From positions 46,964 through 110,963 of the forward strand of contig JANJUX010000028.1 of NCBI GenBank assembly GCA_024710355.1: DNA of 64,000 nucleotides, in the 5' to 3' direction. This DNA is from Candidatus Rifleibacteriota bacterium. GTDB lineage: Bacteria; Muiribacteriota; Ozemobacteria; Ozemobacterales; Ozemobacteraceae. Of this stretch, positions 46,463 through 54,842 are shown piece by piece (position 1 is the first letter of the stretch; each line of letters starts with the position of its first letter). The position numbers were made by a program, and so were the translations under genes. Under the pieces are notes generated by a model. The model saw only the letters and a list, made by a program, of their open reading frames with translations, was not told where the DNA came from and made no database searches.

Positions 46463-47563
46463 ATGAACGCCAGAAATCTGCTGCTGTCAGCCCTCGCCTG
46501 CTCGCTGCTGCTTTTCGTGACCGGTTGTGGGGCGCCCAAGGCCCCGGCAAAGCCGGCAAAACTCGAAGTTGAGCACTTTACCCGCAGCAAGGGCCTGCCC
46601 GAAGAGGCAATTACCTCGCTGGCGGCTTTTGCCAACAAGATCTGGGCCGGCTCGCAGAAGGGTCTGTTTGCCTTTGACAGCGTCAACTGGCAGATTCACC
46701 AGCGCAAAAATACCAACGTTCTCGGCTCTGACATCATCGAAGATCTCAAAGTCAGCGACAATACCCTCTGGATCGCTACCGACAACGGCGCCTGCCGCTT
46801 CGATGGCAGTAACTGGTCGTCAGTTTATACCGGCGGACGCGCCCGTTCGGTAATCGGCAAAGGCAGCGAACTGGCAGTTGCCACCGCTTATGGCGTCGTC
46901 TACTCGAACGGCGGCGGCATGACCCCGATGGGCAAAGACAACGCCGGCCTCGTTATGGACGAAGTTACCCAGGTCATGTTCGATGGCCAGGGCCAGCTCT
47001 GGGTCGGCACCCGCGCCGGTATGGCCCGCATGGCTTCCGGTCTGTTTCAGAACTACACCGGCCCGGCCAAATCGGTCATGGGCTCATCCCTGATCGACGT
47101 GCCCGCCAGCCCGTCCAATTGCCGCCTGCCCGGCAACAACATCAAGGTCATCATGCCTTACCAGGGTATGCTGGCAGTCGGCACCACCAGCGGCCTCACC
47201 GTCACTGACATGGCCAACACCTGGAACATCTACACCGCGCAGCATCGCGAGTGGGTGCAGCGCGCCGGCCAGATCGTCGAAGACCTCGTTTCCGGTAACA
47301 GTCAGCTGCCCGGCAACGTTATCAACGCTCTCGCCGCCAGCGATAACCAGGAAATCCTCTTCGTCGGCACCGACAAGGGCCTCGCTGCCCTGCGCGGCTC
47401 CGAATGGCTCGACATCGCAACCCTGATGCCTGGCCTGCCAAAAGCGGCCATTACCGGCCTTGCCTGGCTCAACGGTGACCTCTGGGTCGCCACCGGCGAA
47501 GGCATCTATCAGGTTAAGAAGGTTTCCGGTCTGCTGTCGGCGCCAGATACCAATAAACCCTGA
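46463..47563 (+). CDS. Beta-propeller lipoprotein (two-component-regulator-propeller repeats)
   Basis: A 366-residue lipoprotein with lipobox VTGC (Cys22) and repeated W[IV]A/GT..G[LAM] units: KIWAGSQKGLFAFD, TLWIATDNGACRFDG, QLWVGTRAGMARM, LAVGTTSGLTVTD, ILFVGTDKGLAALRG and DLWVATGEGIYQV. These are the blades of the 'two-component regulator propeller', usually the periplasmic sensor half of hybrid kinases. Here the propeller stands alone on a lipid anchor, without kinase. It ends 28 bases before the FUN14 gene. Confidence 0.8.
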   Translation: MNARNLLLSALACSLLLFVTGCGAPKAPAKPAKLEVEHFTRSKGLPEEAITSLAAFANKIWAGSQKGLFAFDSVNWQIHQRKNTNVLGSDIIEDLKVSDNTLWIATDNGACRFDGSNWSSVYTGGRARSVIGKGSELAVATAYGVVYSNGGGMTPMGKDNAGLVMDEVTQVMFDGQGQLWVGTRAGMARMASGLFQNYTGPAKSVMGSSLIDVPASPSNCRLPGNNIKVIMPYQGMLAVGTTSGLTVTDMANTWNIYTAQHREWVQRAGQIVEDLVSGNSQLPGNVINALAASDNQEILFVGTDKGLAALRGSEWLDIATLMPGLPKAAITGLAWLNGDLWVATGEGIYQVKKVSGLLSAPDTNKP

Positions 47564-47591
47564 CCTGGCACCGGCCTTTAACCGAATATTC

Positions 47592-48032
47592 ATGCTGATA
47601 CCGCAGAAAAATATACTTTCCGCACTGCTGCTGACAGGCCTGATGCTCGCGCTTCCCGAACTTCTGGAAGCACAGTCGCTGGCTTCAGGCCCGGCCGCGC
47701 CCGGTGCTGAAGCGATGCCCGGCGGGCTGCCCCCGGATGTGAAGTTCCTGCTCGGTACTCTTGGCGGCGGCGGCATTGCCGGCTGGGCCGTCGGTTATAC
47801 CCTCAAAAAGTTCGCCAAAATACTTGCTCTGATTGTGGGCATTGCATTTATTTCACTGCAGTGGCTCGCTTTCAACAGCTTCATCACCATCGACTGGAAC
47901 AAAATCAAGAGCGCCGTGCCCGACGAAAGCATCGAGCGCTCTGCAACCGGTCTGATGTCGGTGATAACCTACAACCTGCCCTTTGCCGGTTCGTTTATTG
48001 TCGGCTTCTGGCTCGGTTTCCGAAAAGGCTGA
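47592..48032 (+). CDS. FUN14-family membrane protein
   Basis: A 146-residue protein: hydrophobic N-terminal segment (possible signal/anchor, about 8-25), a Pro/Ala/Gly-rich stretch, then the FUN14 domain (FLLGTLGGGGIAGWAVGYTLKKFAKILALIVGIAFISLQWLAF, then a final helix with a Gly-rich pattern). The family occurs in bacteria, archaea and mitochondria; the bacterial role is unknown. Ribosome site poor. The radical SAM gene begins 4 bases after the stop. Confidence 0.78.
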   Translation: MLIPQKNILSALLLTGLMLALPELLEAQSLASGPAAPGAEAMPGGLPPDVKFLLGTLGGGGIAGWAVGYTLKKFAKILALIVGIAFISLQWLAFNSFITIDWNKIKSAVPDESIERSATGLMSVITYNLPFAGSFIVGFWLGFRKG

Positions 48033-48036
48033 TAAA

Positions 48037-50601
48037 TTGTCAGTTACCGGCAGAGTCTCTGACGAACACTGGCGGGCCGAATCACAGCGCATCGCCGGCT
48101 GGTTCAGCTGCAGCCGTCATCTGCTCTCGGGTAACGGCGTCTGGTTCAGCGGCGGCGAGCCAAATACCATGCCGTCTGCCGGTTTTTTCGATGCCAGACT
48201 GCGGGTTCTGATCGTCAGACTTTCGGAATACAGCGAAGTTGCCGCTGGTATCACCCATTCATATCTCTATCAGATGGCTGCCGCCGTCGACGGCTGTTTC
48301 GTCGATATGGCCTTTCTGCCGCCTGAACGCGACGAAAAGCTTCTGCGCGACGCGGCAGTTCCTCTGCTGACCGGTACTACCAGCAAGATGCCGGCCGGCG
48401 CCTTCGATGTGATCGCCATCAGCAACTCCGTGCTGCAGGAACTCATCAACCTGCCGGCAATGCTCCAATTTTCCGGGCTGCCGCTGACATTTGCCGGCCG
48501 CGTCCGCCAGGGCTCGCCACTCGTAATTCTTGGCGGCAGCAATTCTTTCGTGCACTCAATTCTGCATGGCTGCCCGGGCAGCGAAGCCGATGGAGTCGGC
48601 CTCGTCGACGGCGTCGTCATGGGCGATGGCGAGCGGGTATTTCGCCAGCTGCTCGAAATTGCTCGCGACCAGCGTTCATTGGAACGCCCGGCGCTGCTCG
48701 AAATGCTTGCTGACCGGGTGCCCGGATTCTATAACCCTTTGGCTTTCAGGCAGGTGTTTGCGGCCGATGGCCCGTTGACTGCAATCGAACCGGTTAACGG
48801 CGTTTTTAAACCGGTCACCAGCAGCAAAAGCGCCTGTAATTCCGATTCAGAGACTTTTACCGGTGGGCCGCTGCTCTACGAAGGCGCCCAGACCTCACAC
48901 GTCATCGTTTCGGCCGGCTGCCCTTCGTTCTGCTCCTTCTGCAAGGAATCCTGGGAACAGAAACCCTACCGCGAAAACAGTTTTGCCAGGGTTCTCAGCG
49001 CCGCCCGCTCGCTGAAGGCGAACATGGGCCTGCGCGAAATCTCGTTGATGACTTTCAATGCCAATACCTGTTCCGATATTTTTCAGCTGGTCGAGCGTCT
49101 TTCGACAATGTTCGACCGGGTTGCGATCAAAAGCCAGCGCTTCGATGCGGTGGTGAATTCACCCGAACTTCTCGACATGCAGTTCGAAGCCGGCAAGCGC
49201 ACCTATACCTGTGCCATGGAAGGCATCAGCGAACGGTTGCGCACTCTGCTGCAGAAAAATCTCGACGAGCAAACCATTCTTGCCGGGATCGACCTGCTGC
49301 TGGCGCGCAATATGCGGCAGATGAAGGTTTTCCTTATCGCCACCGGCTACGAAACCGCAGCCGATATCGAAGAATTCAGACTGTTTCTCGAAAAGGTGAA
49401 GGGGCGCTGCCAGAGCTCTGGTTCCCGGCCACGCCTGACCTTTTCGTTCGCGACCCTTTTTCGGGCGCCGCAGACCCCGATGCAGTTCGCTCCCGTGCGG
49501 CCGGCCGAAAATGTTCTTGCGCAGCTGCTGAAAAATCTGGCAGCTGTCGTCGAAACCGCCGGTTTCGAAGCCCGTATCAGCAGTGGCCCTGAAGATGCGC
49601 TGGTTTCAGAGTTTATCGCTTTCGCCGATCGCCGCCATACGCCTCTGCTCGTTGAAGCCTCGATTGCTCAGGGCTTTCGTTACCGCGGTGAAATCAGTCG
49701 CCGGGTTCTCGAATTCTGGCGGTCGGCTTTGAAAAAACGCGGCCTGCGCTCTCTGGCAGAAAGTGAAAGAACCGCCGCAACGGTTATGCCGTGGGATGAC
49801 ATCGACACCGGCGTCGCAAAAAGCTTTCTGTTTCGAACCTGGCAGAATCTGCAGAGCGGCCGCGAAATCAGGGCCTGTATCGCGGCACCGTGGGGTGGGG
49901 GAACCTGCTCCAGCTGTGGTGCCTGTCCATCGGCCGCCGAAATCTCGCATCTGACCGCCATGGGCCCGGATGCCAGCCGCAAGCTCAAAATCAGCCCGCC
50001 CGCAGTGAAGCAGACCACCTGGCTGCTGTGCAATATTCCCGAAAAATGGGCCTTCTGCAGCCGTGATTTTATCAGAGCCGCGCTGGCCCGCCGCCTGATG
50101 CTCGACTTTCCTGAACTTGTCGATGCCTTCCTCTCGGTCGACCTCGTCGAACCCGATTTCTTCGCCTGGGGTCAGGCCATCGCCCGTGTCAATTTTTCGG
50201 CCGCCGTCAAACTGGCGTTGCCGATGCCCGCGTCCCTTTCGCCAGATGACATCTGCCCGATCAAAGTCGTTTCCCCGGCAAAAAAAGCCGAAGAAACCGC
50301 TTTCCCGGTGCAGCTCGAAGTCGCCGGCACCGATGCCGCGCCCGACCCCTCGGTTGCCCGTGATATCGACGCCCTGCTGACCCGCTATGCCCTGAAAAAT
50401 CAGAAACAGCGCGCCAATGGCTGGCTGAACTGGCAGATCAACCCCGGCCAGGCCCGCAAAGCCGGCCTCGAAAAAATCAGCCTCGACGAAAACACCGGCC
50501 GCCTGCGCCTGACCCTGATCAGATGGCCCGAACTTTTTCTCCTCAACAAACTCGCCGCCTCCCGCCCCCTGCACACAACCCTCCCCAGCCTTAAAGGCTG
50601 A
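48037..50601 (+). CDS. Large radical SAM protein with B12-binding-like N-terminus
   Basis: An 854-residue enzyme. An N-terminal region resembling a B12-binding-type Rossmann domain (about 55-245, LRVLIVRLSEYSEVAAG and a GDGERVF motif) precedes a radical SAM domain whose [4Fe-4S] cysteines are 295, 299 and 302 (CPSFCSFC). Further on is a second cluster, Cys614-x9-Cys624-x2-Cys627-x2-Cys630, that could bind another metal centre. The general plan recalls the B12-binding radical SAM proteins of the TIGR03960 kind, but I cannot name the reaction. The TTG start has AAGG eight bases upstream; an in-frame start at 47983 lies inside the FUN14 gene. Confidence 0.78.
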   Translation: MSVTGRVSDEHWRAESQRIAGWFSCSRHLLSGNGVWFSGGEPNTMPSAGFFDARLRVLIVRLSEYSEVAAGITHSYLYQMAAAVDGCFVDMAFLPPERDEKLLRDAAVPLLTGTTSKMPAGAFDVIAISNSVLQELINLPAMLQFSGLPLTFAGRVRQGSPLVILGGSNSFVHSILHGCPGSEADGVGLVDGVVMGDGERVFRQLLEIARDQRSLERPALLEMLADRVPGFYNPLAFRQVFAADGPLTAIEPVNGVFKPVTSSKSACNSDSETFTGGPLLYEGAQTSHVIVSAGCPSFCSFCKESWEQKPYRENSFARVLSAARSLKANMGLREISLMTFNANTCSDIFQLVERLSTMFDRVAIKSQRFDAVVNSPELLDMQFEAGKRTYTCAMEGISERLRTLLQKNLDEQTILAGIDLLLARNMRQMKVFLIATGYETAADIEEFRLFLEKVKGRCQSSGSRPRLTFSFATLFRAPQTPMQFAPVRPAENVLAQLLKNLAAVVETAGFEARISSGPEDALVSEFIAFADRRHTPLLVEASIAQGFRYRGEISRRVLEFWRSALKKRGLRSLAESERTAATVMPWDDIDTGVAKSFLFRTWQNLQSGREIRACIAAPWGGGTCSSCGACPSAAEISHLTAMGPDASRKLKISPPAVKQTTWLLCNIPEKWAFCSRDFIRAALARRLMLDFPELVDAFLSVDLVEPDFFAWGQAIARVNFSAAVKLALPMPASLSPDDICPIKVVSPAKKAEETAFPVQLEVAGTDAAPDPSVARDIDALLTRYALKNQKQRANGWLNWQINPGQARKAGLEKISLDENTGRLRLTLIRWPELFLLNKLAASRPLHTTLPSLKG

Positions 50602-50633
50602 CCGGCAAGCGGTAATCTTGTCTTAAGTGTTAG

Positions 50634-50653
50634 ATCCCTGCTTTCGCAGGGAT
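50634..50653. repeat. REP-like palindrome with GAAA loop on the minus strand
   Basis: ATCCCTGC and GCAGGGAT around a 4-base loop, followed on the + strand by GACG. This is very similar to the short 'GTCATCCCTGCGAAAGCAGGGATC' dispersed palindromes found between genes in many bacteria. Only one copy was noticed here, so its repeat nature is inferred. Confidence 0.45.
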
Positions 50654-50706
50654 GACGTTTGTAAAAAGCAACCCGGCTGATAGGCCGAAGCTTCACCTTA
50701 AATAAC

Positions 50707-50736
50707 TTGATATCGGCGGGTCGGAAGGCTTATAAT
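50707..50736 (+). promoter_or_regulatory. Promoter of ilvE
   Basis: TTGATA and a perfect TATAAT at 18-base spacing, about 55 bases before the ilvE ATG. Confidence 0.75.
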
Positions 50737-50797
50737 CTTCTGATTGTAGTTAAAAGAAAACAGGCCATGGCCAGAACAAAGCAAGGAAGGAAAGGTT

Positions 50798-51901
50798 ATG
50801 AGAATTGCTGTTCATCCAATGTCTGAAAGCGAGCTCAAGCCCCTGATGCTTGATACCAGCAAACTGGGCTTCTGCAAGTATTTCACTGATCGCATGTTTA
50901 CCATGGATTTTACTGAGGAAGACGGCTGGAATAACCCGCAGATCCGGAAATTTCAACCTTTTTCAATCGATCCCTCGACACTGGTGCTGCACTACGCCCA
51001 GGAAATCTTCGAGGGCCTGAAAGCGTTCAAGGGCAAAGACGGCATTATCCGTTTTTTTCGCCCGGAAATGAATGCAAAGCGCTTCAACCGCTCGGCTGAC
51101 CGCCTCTGCATGCCGCATTTCCTCGAAAACGACTTTCTTGAAAGCATCAATGCTATCGTGTCGCTCGAACAGCGCTGGGTGCCTGAAAGTAAAGGCGCCG
51201 CCCTTTACATCAGACCCTTCATGTTCGCCACCGACAACGCTCTCGGCGTGCGCGCTTCCTCGAATTATGTCTATTGTGTCATTCTCAGCCCGGTCGGCCC
51301 CTACTACCAGGAAGGCTTCAACCCGGTCAGTCTCTATGTTTCCGACGAATTCACCCGCGCCGCCAAAGGCGGTCTCGGTGAAGCCAAAACCGGCGCCAAC
51401 TACGCCGCCAGCCTGCTCGCCGGTCGCAATGCCCGCAAAAAAGGCTGCGCCCAGGTGCTCTGGCTCGATGGCGCTGAACATCGCTACATCGAAGAAGTCG
51501 GTGCCATGAATATCTTCTTCGTATTCAACGGCAACACTCTGGTCACCCCGAAACTCAACGGCAGCATTCTCGCCGGCGTCACCCGCGACAGCGTGCTCAA
51601 ACTCGCTCCGATGCTCGGTCTGAAAGCTGAAGAACGAACCATTTCGATCGACGAGGTTATCGGTGGTATCGCTACCGGCTCGATCACCGAAGTGTTCGGC
51701 ACCGGCACCGCCGCCAGCATCTCACCGGTCGGTAACCTGCAGTATCGTGGCGCTGACTATGTGGTCAACAGCCGCAAGGTCGGCCCGATCGCCCAGCAGC
51801 TCTATGATACGCTGCTCGGTATTCAGTATGGTGAAATAGAAGACACTTTCGGCTGGACAGTTCCGCTGCAGGCACCAGAACAAAAAGTTCTCACCGTGTG
51901 A
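50798..51901 (+). CDS. ilvE: Branched-chain amino acid aminotransferase
   Basis: A 367-residue class IV PLP aminotransferase of the long (IlvE2/eukaryote-like) branch: LHYAQEIFEGLKAFKGKDG, IRPFMFATD, GLGEAKTGANYAASLLAGRNARKKG with the PLP Lys in the EAKTGANY segment, EEVGAMNIFFV and the GTGTAASISPV phosphate loop. It interconverts Leu/Ile/Val and their keto acids with glutamate. AAGGAAGGAAAGG precedes the ATG. The last codons overlap the following GTG start. Confidence 0.95.
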   Translation: MRIAVHPMSESELKPLMLDTSKLGFCKYFTDRMFTMDFTEEDGWNNPQIRKFQPFSIDPSTLVLHYAQEIFEGLKAFKGKDGIIRFFRPEMNAKRFNRSADRLCMPHFLENDFLESINAIVSLEQRWVPESKGAALYIRPFMFATDNALGVRASSNYVYCVILSPVGPYYQEGFNPVSLYVSDEFTRAAKGGLGEAKTGANYAASLLAGRNARKKGCAQVLWLDGAEHRYIEEVGAMNIFFVFNGNTLVTPKLNGSILAGVTRDSVLKLAPMLGLKAEERTISIDEVIGGIATGSITEVFGTGTAASISPVGNLQYRGADYVVNSRKVGPIAQQLYDTLLGIQYGEIEDTFGWTVPLQAPEQKVLTV

Positions 51902-52719
51902 AACTGCTCAACGATCTTCCGATAAAGCACCCCGATGCCGCTCACGTCGTCGGGGTGGCTTTGTCTGCCGCTGAAATCATTGAAAGCATCTATGCCGGCG
52001 ACTTCGATACCGAATTCAAGGCCGGAGAAGAACCGGTAACCATCGCTGACCGCCAGTCTGACCGCCATATTATCGACCGGTTGCGGCATCGGCACCCGCA
52101 CGACCGCATTCTCAGCGAAGAACACGGCCTTAACACGCCGCCGGCCCACAATGATCGCGTGTGGTTCATCGATCCGATCGACGGGACACGCGAATTTATC
52201 CGCAAGTCTGGTGAATTCTCCATTCAGATCGGTCTGGCAGTCGCAGGTCGCCTGCAATTCGGGCTGGTTTACCAGCCAGTCGGTAAAAATCTCTACGTGG
52301 CCGCCGCCGGGGAAGGCTGCTGGTGGCACAGTCCGGCGCACGGCTGGCAGCGTCTGCAGATCGGGCGCCGCAGTTCGGAGCTGCGTCTCGCCGTCAGCCG
52401 TTCACACCCGTGCCGGCTTGGGCAAAATATTCACGATCGGCTCGCCGGCACTGCGGTTTTTGCCTGTGGCGGCGTTGGCCTGAAGCTGATGGCGATCGCC
52501 CGCGGCTTTGCCGATTATTACGTTAATAACTCGAACCAGACCAAAGCCTGGGATATCGCCGCTCCCGAAATTCTGTTCTGCGAAGCGGGCGGGGTAGTGA
52601 GCGATCTGATCGGCGGTTCATTCAGCTATGATCCGGCCGACTACCGGCATCGGCACGGCCTTCTTGCCACCTGTGACCCCGAGCTGCACCGGCAGGTGTT
52701 GGCGATTTCCGGCAGCTGA
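51898..52719 (+). CDS. Inositol monophosphatase-family phosphatase (CysQ-like 3'(2'),5'-bisphosphate nucleotidase)
   Basis: A 273-residue Mg2+-dependent phosphatase. The metal sites are EEH in ILSEEHG, and WFIDPIDGTREFI; the second metal-binding motif WDIAAPEILFCEAGG is near the C-terminus. TREF after DPIDG is the CysQ (PAP phosphatase) form rather than the IMPase 'GT.NF' form, so 3'-phosphoadenosine 5'-phosphate is the likeliest substrate. GTG start overlapping the ilvE stop (GTGA), implying coupling. Confidence 0.82.
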   Translation: MKLLNDLPIKHPDAAHVVGVALSAAEIIESIYAGDFDTEFKAGEEPVTIADRQSDRHIIDRLRHRHPHDRILSEEHGLNTPPAHNDRVWFIDPIDGTREFIRKSGEFSIQIGLAVAGRLQFGLVYQPVGKNLYVAAAGEGCWWHSPAHGWQRLQIGRRSSELRLAVSRSHPCRLGQNIHDRLAGTAVFACGGVGLKLMAIARGFADYYVNNSNQTKAWDIAAPEILFCEAGGVVSDLIGGSFSYDPADYRHRHGLLATCDPELHRQVLAISGS

Positions 52720-52744
52720 AAATTCATCATTAACAACCCCGCAC

Positions 52745-52787
52745 CACCTTCCGATTAACAGGATGTGAATCTTTGAAACGGAAGGTG
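52745..52787 (+). promoter_or_regulatory. Inverted repeat that would sequester the ribosome site of the next gene
   Basis: CACCTTCCG (52745-52753) and CGGAAGGTG (52779-52787) are perfectly complementary over 9 bases with a 25-base loop. The right arm contains the AAGG Shine-Dalgarno of the 76-residue gene. Pairing would hide the ribosome site. Confidence 0.5.
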
Positions 52788-52795
52788 ATTTTATC

Positions 52796-53026
52796 ATGAT
52801 CGATATGAAGGTCTGGCTGGAACGCAATTTTGCCAGCCGCAACTACGATGACCCCGATGTCGACCCCGATCTGGTCGCCGGTCGCCACAAAAAGGCCGTG
52901 GCCAGCGCCAGGTCACTGCTCAGGCAGCAGCTGAAACAGCGCCTCGGCGAAGCCCTGAACCAGGGGCATGCCGCAGAGCTCGCCGTGCGGAAGGAACTTG
53001 CCGACCGGAAAAAACTTTTCAGCTGA
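52796..53026 (+). CDS. Small charged protein of unknown function
   Basis: A 76-residue protein with no recognisable family. A short N-terminal part with an Asp-rich YDDPDVDPDLV stretch is followed by a strongly amphipathic, basic helix (about 30-70, RSLLRQQLKQRLGEALNQG...). GGAAGGTGA lies 10 bases upstream of the ATG, inside an inverted repeat. Codon use and GC match its neighbours, which supports a real gene. Confidence 0.5.
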   Translation: MIDMKVWLERNFASRNYDDPDVDPDLVAGRHKKAVASARSLLRQQLKQRLGEALNQGHAAELAVRKELADRKKLFS

Positions 53027-53048
53027 GAATCGCTGCCGATGGGTTTTT

Positions 53049-53143
53049 CGGCCTGGCTTTCTGTGTACGGTGCAAAGGGCACAGAAAAAAGTTGCAGGTT
53101 GAAAACTGATCGGCCCCGAGGCGGAATTTTTTCTGCCAGGCCG
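53049..53143. other. Nested inverted repeats in an intergenic gap (possible small RNA)
   Basis: CGGCCTGGC (53049-53057) pairs with GCCAGGCCG (53135-53143); immediately inside the left arm, TTTCTGTG (53058-53065) pairs with CACAGAAA (53080-53087). The arrangement is nested. No gene lies between 53027 and 53245. A small RNA or a folded leader is possible; no promoter was identified for it. Confidence 0.35.
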
Positions 53144-53177
53144 GCTATTCATGGTGCCTGTGATCAAAATACAGGAT

Positions 53178-53207
53178 TTGCAATCGGAACATTTTAACTT
53201 TTATAAT
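53178..53207 (+). promoter_or_regulatory. Promoter of the 101-residue gene
   Basis: TTGCAA and TATAAT at 18-base spacing, about 38 bases before the ATG at 53246. Confidence 0.6.
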
Positions 53208-53245
53208 TGCCCCACCCAAGCAGACCATAAATTTTTGAGGTAGTA

Positions 53246-53551
53246 ATGAGTAATTCAGTAGCAGTGCCAACCCTGACCCCAATCATCGAAGAAAACCACA
53301 GCAGTGCCGCCGCACCGGCAGCCGAGACCACCGTGCAAAAACCGGTTCTTAAAGTGGTGCCCCCGCAGCCGACTGAACCCCCTACACTCGAAACCCTCAC
53401 CCGCATTTATGCCGCCCAGCACCGTGAATGCTGGCTGTGCGAAGGAATTTCAAAAAAGATCGCCGGCGGCAAAGAAATTTCCGAAGACGATAACTGGCAC
53501 TTTACCTCGTGCGTTCTCAGCTGGGAATACCTCCACCGCCAGAACAGCTGA
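53246..53551 (+). CDS. Small cytosolic protein with a Cys pair, unknown
   Basis: A 101-residue protein. The first 55 residues are a disordered Ala/Pro/Thr/Glu-rich tail; the conserved-looking part is C-terminal, with RECWLCEGISKKIAGGKEISEDDNWHFTSCVLSWEYL. Two Cys three residues apart, plus a later His and Cys, could bind a metal. It has its own promoter and a strong terminator, so it is expressed as a single-gene unit. GAGG precedes the ATG. Confidence 0.6.
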   Translation: MSNSVAVPTLTPIIEENHSSAAAPAAETTVQKPVLKVVPPQPTEPPTLETLTRIYAAQHRECWLCEGISKKIAGGKEISEDDNWHFTSCVLSWEYLHRQNS

Positions 53552-53573
53552 ACCTAACCTCAGACCGGCACAT

Positions 53574-53612
53574 ACGCATTCTGATTTTTGCAAATCAGGA
53601 TGCGTTGTTTTT
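53574..53612 (+). terminator. Intrinsic terminator
   Basis: A 14-bp stem (53574-53587 with 53592-53605, one G-U pair), TTGC loop, then TGTTTTT. It ends the 101-residue gene. Confidence 0.9.
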
Positions 53613-53651
53613 AGAAAAAAAATCTGGCAGCTGATGAAGAATTCTTGAATC

Positions 53652-53660
53652 TGCTATAAT
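53652..53660 (+). promoter_or_regulatory. Extended -10 promoter of the lytic transglycosylase gene
   Basis: TGCTATAAT, a perfect extended -10 with only a weak -35 17 bases upstream; leader of about 64 bases to the TTG start. Confidence 0.5.
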
Positions 53661-53730
53661 GAATTCACTGCTGCTTGTCGATTCTGATAGGAGAATTCAC
53701 TAGATTTTTTATTGCCTCAGGAGGGCCTGG

Positions 53731-54798
53731 TTGAAACGTGCACTGTGGTTTGCCGGAATAATGACCCTTGGGCTGGCCGTTCAGGCTGGCGCTGCCATTT
53801 ATTCATACCGCGACGAACACGGCAGGCTGTTTCTCACTGACAGCCCGCCGAACCGCAATTACAAAATTGTCGTCACCAGCAAAAAAGAGCGCGAAGCACC
53901 GGATTCACCGGCACCGACAAGTTTTGCCGCCAGCTCGATGGCCCCGGCCCAGAAATTTCTGCTGCCCAACGACGAAACCTTCAGCAAATACATCAATGAG
54001 GCAGCCCAGACCCATGGCCTCGACCCCTATCTGATCAAATCGGTCATCAAGGTCGAATCAGACTTCGACCCGCAGGCAATGTCGTCGAAAGGCGCTCAGG
54101 GCCTGATGCAGCTGATACCTTCGACTGCCCGCCTCGTCGGCTGCTCCGATTCCTTCAACCCGCGCCAGAACATTCTCGGTGGTGCCAACTACCTGCGGAT
54201 GATGCTCAAACGCTTCAATGGCAAGGTCGATCTGGCACTGGCCGCCTATAACGCCGGCCCGGGCAACGTCGACAAGCACGGCGGCATTCCGCCTTTCCGC
54301 GAAACCCAGAACTACGTGCGCAAGGTGCGGCATTACTACAAACAGTATGCTTCAAATCTGCCGGTCACCGAAAAGACGGCAGCGGCGAAGACTAAAAAGG
54401 CACGCGTCATGCCGGTTCTGCATTCAGACCTGTCGCGCCGCCTGACCGAAGCCTACGAAAAATTCCGCAAATCCGACGTCAATGGCGCCATGGACACCTA
54501 TCGCGATATTCTCAATATTTACCCCCGCAATACCCAGGCCCTGTATAACCTGGCCTGTCTGCTCGACATGGAACGCTGCTACGAGGAAGCCATCGATGTT
54601 TACCTCGCCGCCCTGAAACAGGACCCGTTCCTCGACAAGGCACTCTACAACCTTGCCGTTATCTATGAGCGCCTGGGCATGCATAATGAAGCCATCGACA
54701 CCTGGAAAAGCTATGTTCAGGTCGCCAAAGACGAAGAAAAGATCGTCATGGCCGAGAAATTCATGAAGGAACTGCGCGAGTATTCAGCCCTGAACTGA
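53731..54798 (+). CDS. DUF4124 - lytic transglycosylase - TPR protein
   Basis: A 355-residue periplasmic protein with signal peptide (to about residue 21), a DUF4124-like segment (IYSYRDEHGRLFLTDSPP), an SLT domain with catalytic Glu109 in VIKVESDFDP followed by GAQGLMQLIPSTA and AYNAGPGNV, and C-terminal TPR repeats (about 240-335: ALYNLACLLDMERCYEEAIDVY, ALYNLAVIYERLGMHNEAID). It cleaves peptidoglycan, with the TPRs probably recruiting a partner. Start is TTG behind AGGAGGG, and no better start exists. The following pseudopilin-like genes suggest that it opens the wall for that machinery. Confidence 0.85.
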   Translation: MKRALWFAGIMTLGLAVQAGAAIYSYRDEHGRLFLTDSPPNRNYKIVVTSKKEREAPDSPAPTSFAASSMAPAQKFLLPNDETFSKYINEAAQTHGLDPYLIKSVIKVESDFDPQAMSSKGAQGLMQLIPSTARLVGCSDSFNPRQNILGGANYLRMMLKRFNGKVDLALAAYNAGPGNVDKHGGIPPFRETQNYVRKVRHYYKQYASNLPVTEKTAAAKTKKARVMPVLHSDLSRRLTEAYEKFRKSDVNGAMDTYRDILNIYPRNTQALYNLACLLDMERCYEEAIDVYLAALKQDPFLDKALYNLAVIYERLGMHNEAIDTWKSYVQVAKDEEKIVMAEKFMKELREYSALN

Positions 54799-54842
54799 TT
54801 TAACCTGGCTGTATGCTCTGAAATAACGGGTAGAGGAACAAA

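Noticed and set aside
50400..50696. Minus-strand open frame crossing the REP-like palindrome (HPCESRDL in its product)
   Set aside because: Such peptides are the usual translation of REP-type palindromes read through; most of the frame is antisense to the radical SAM gene.
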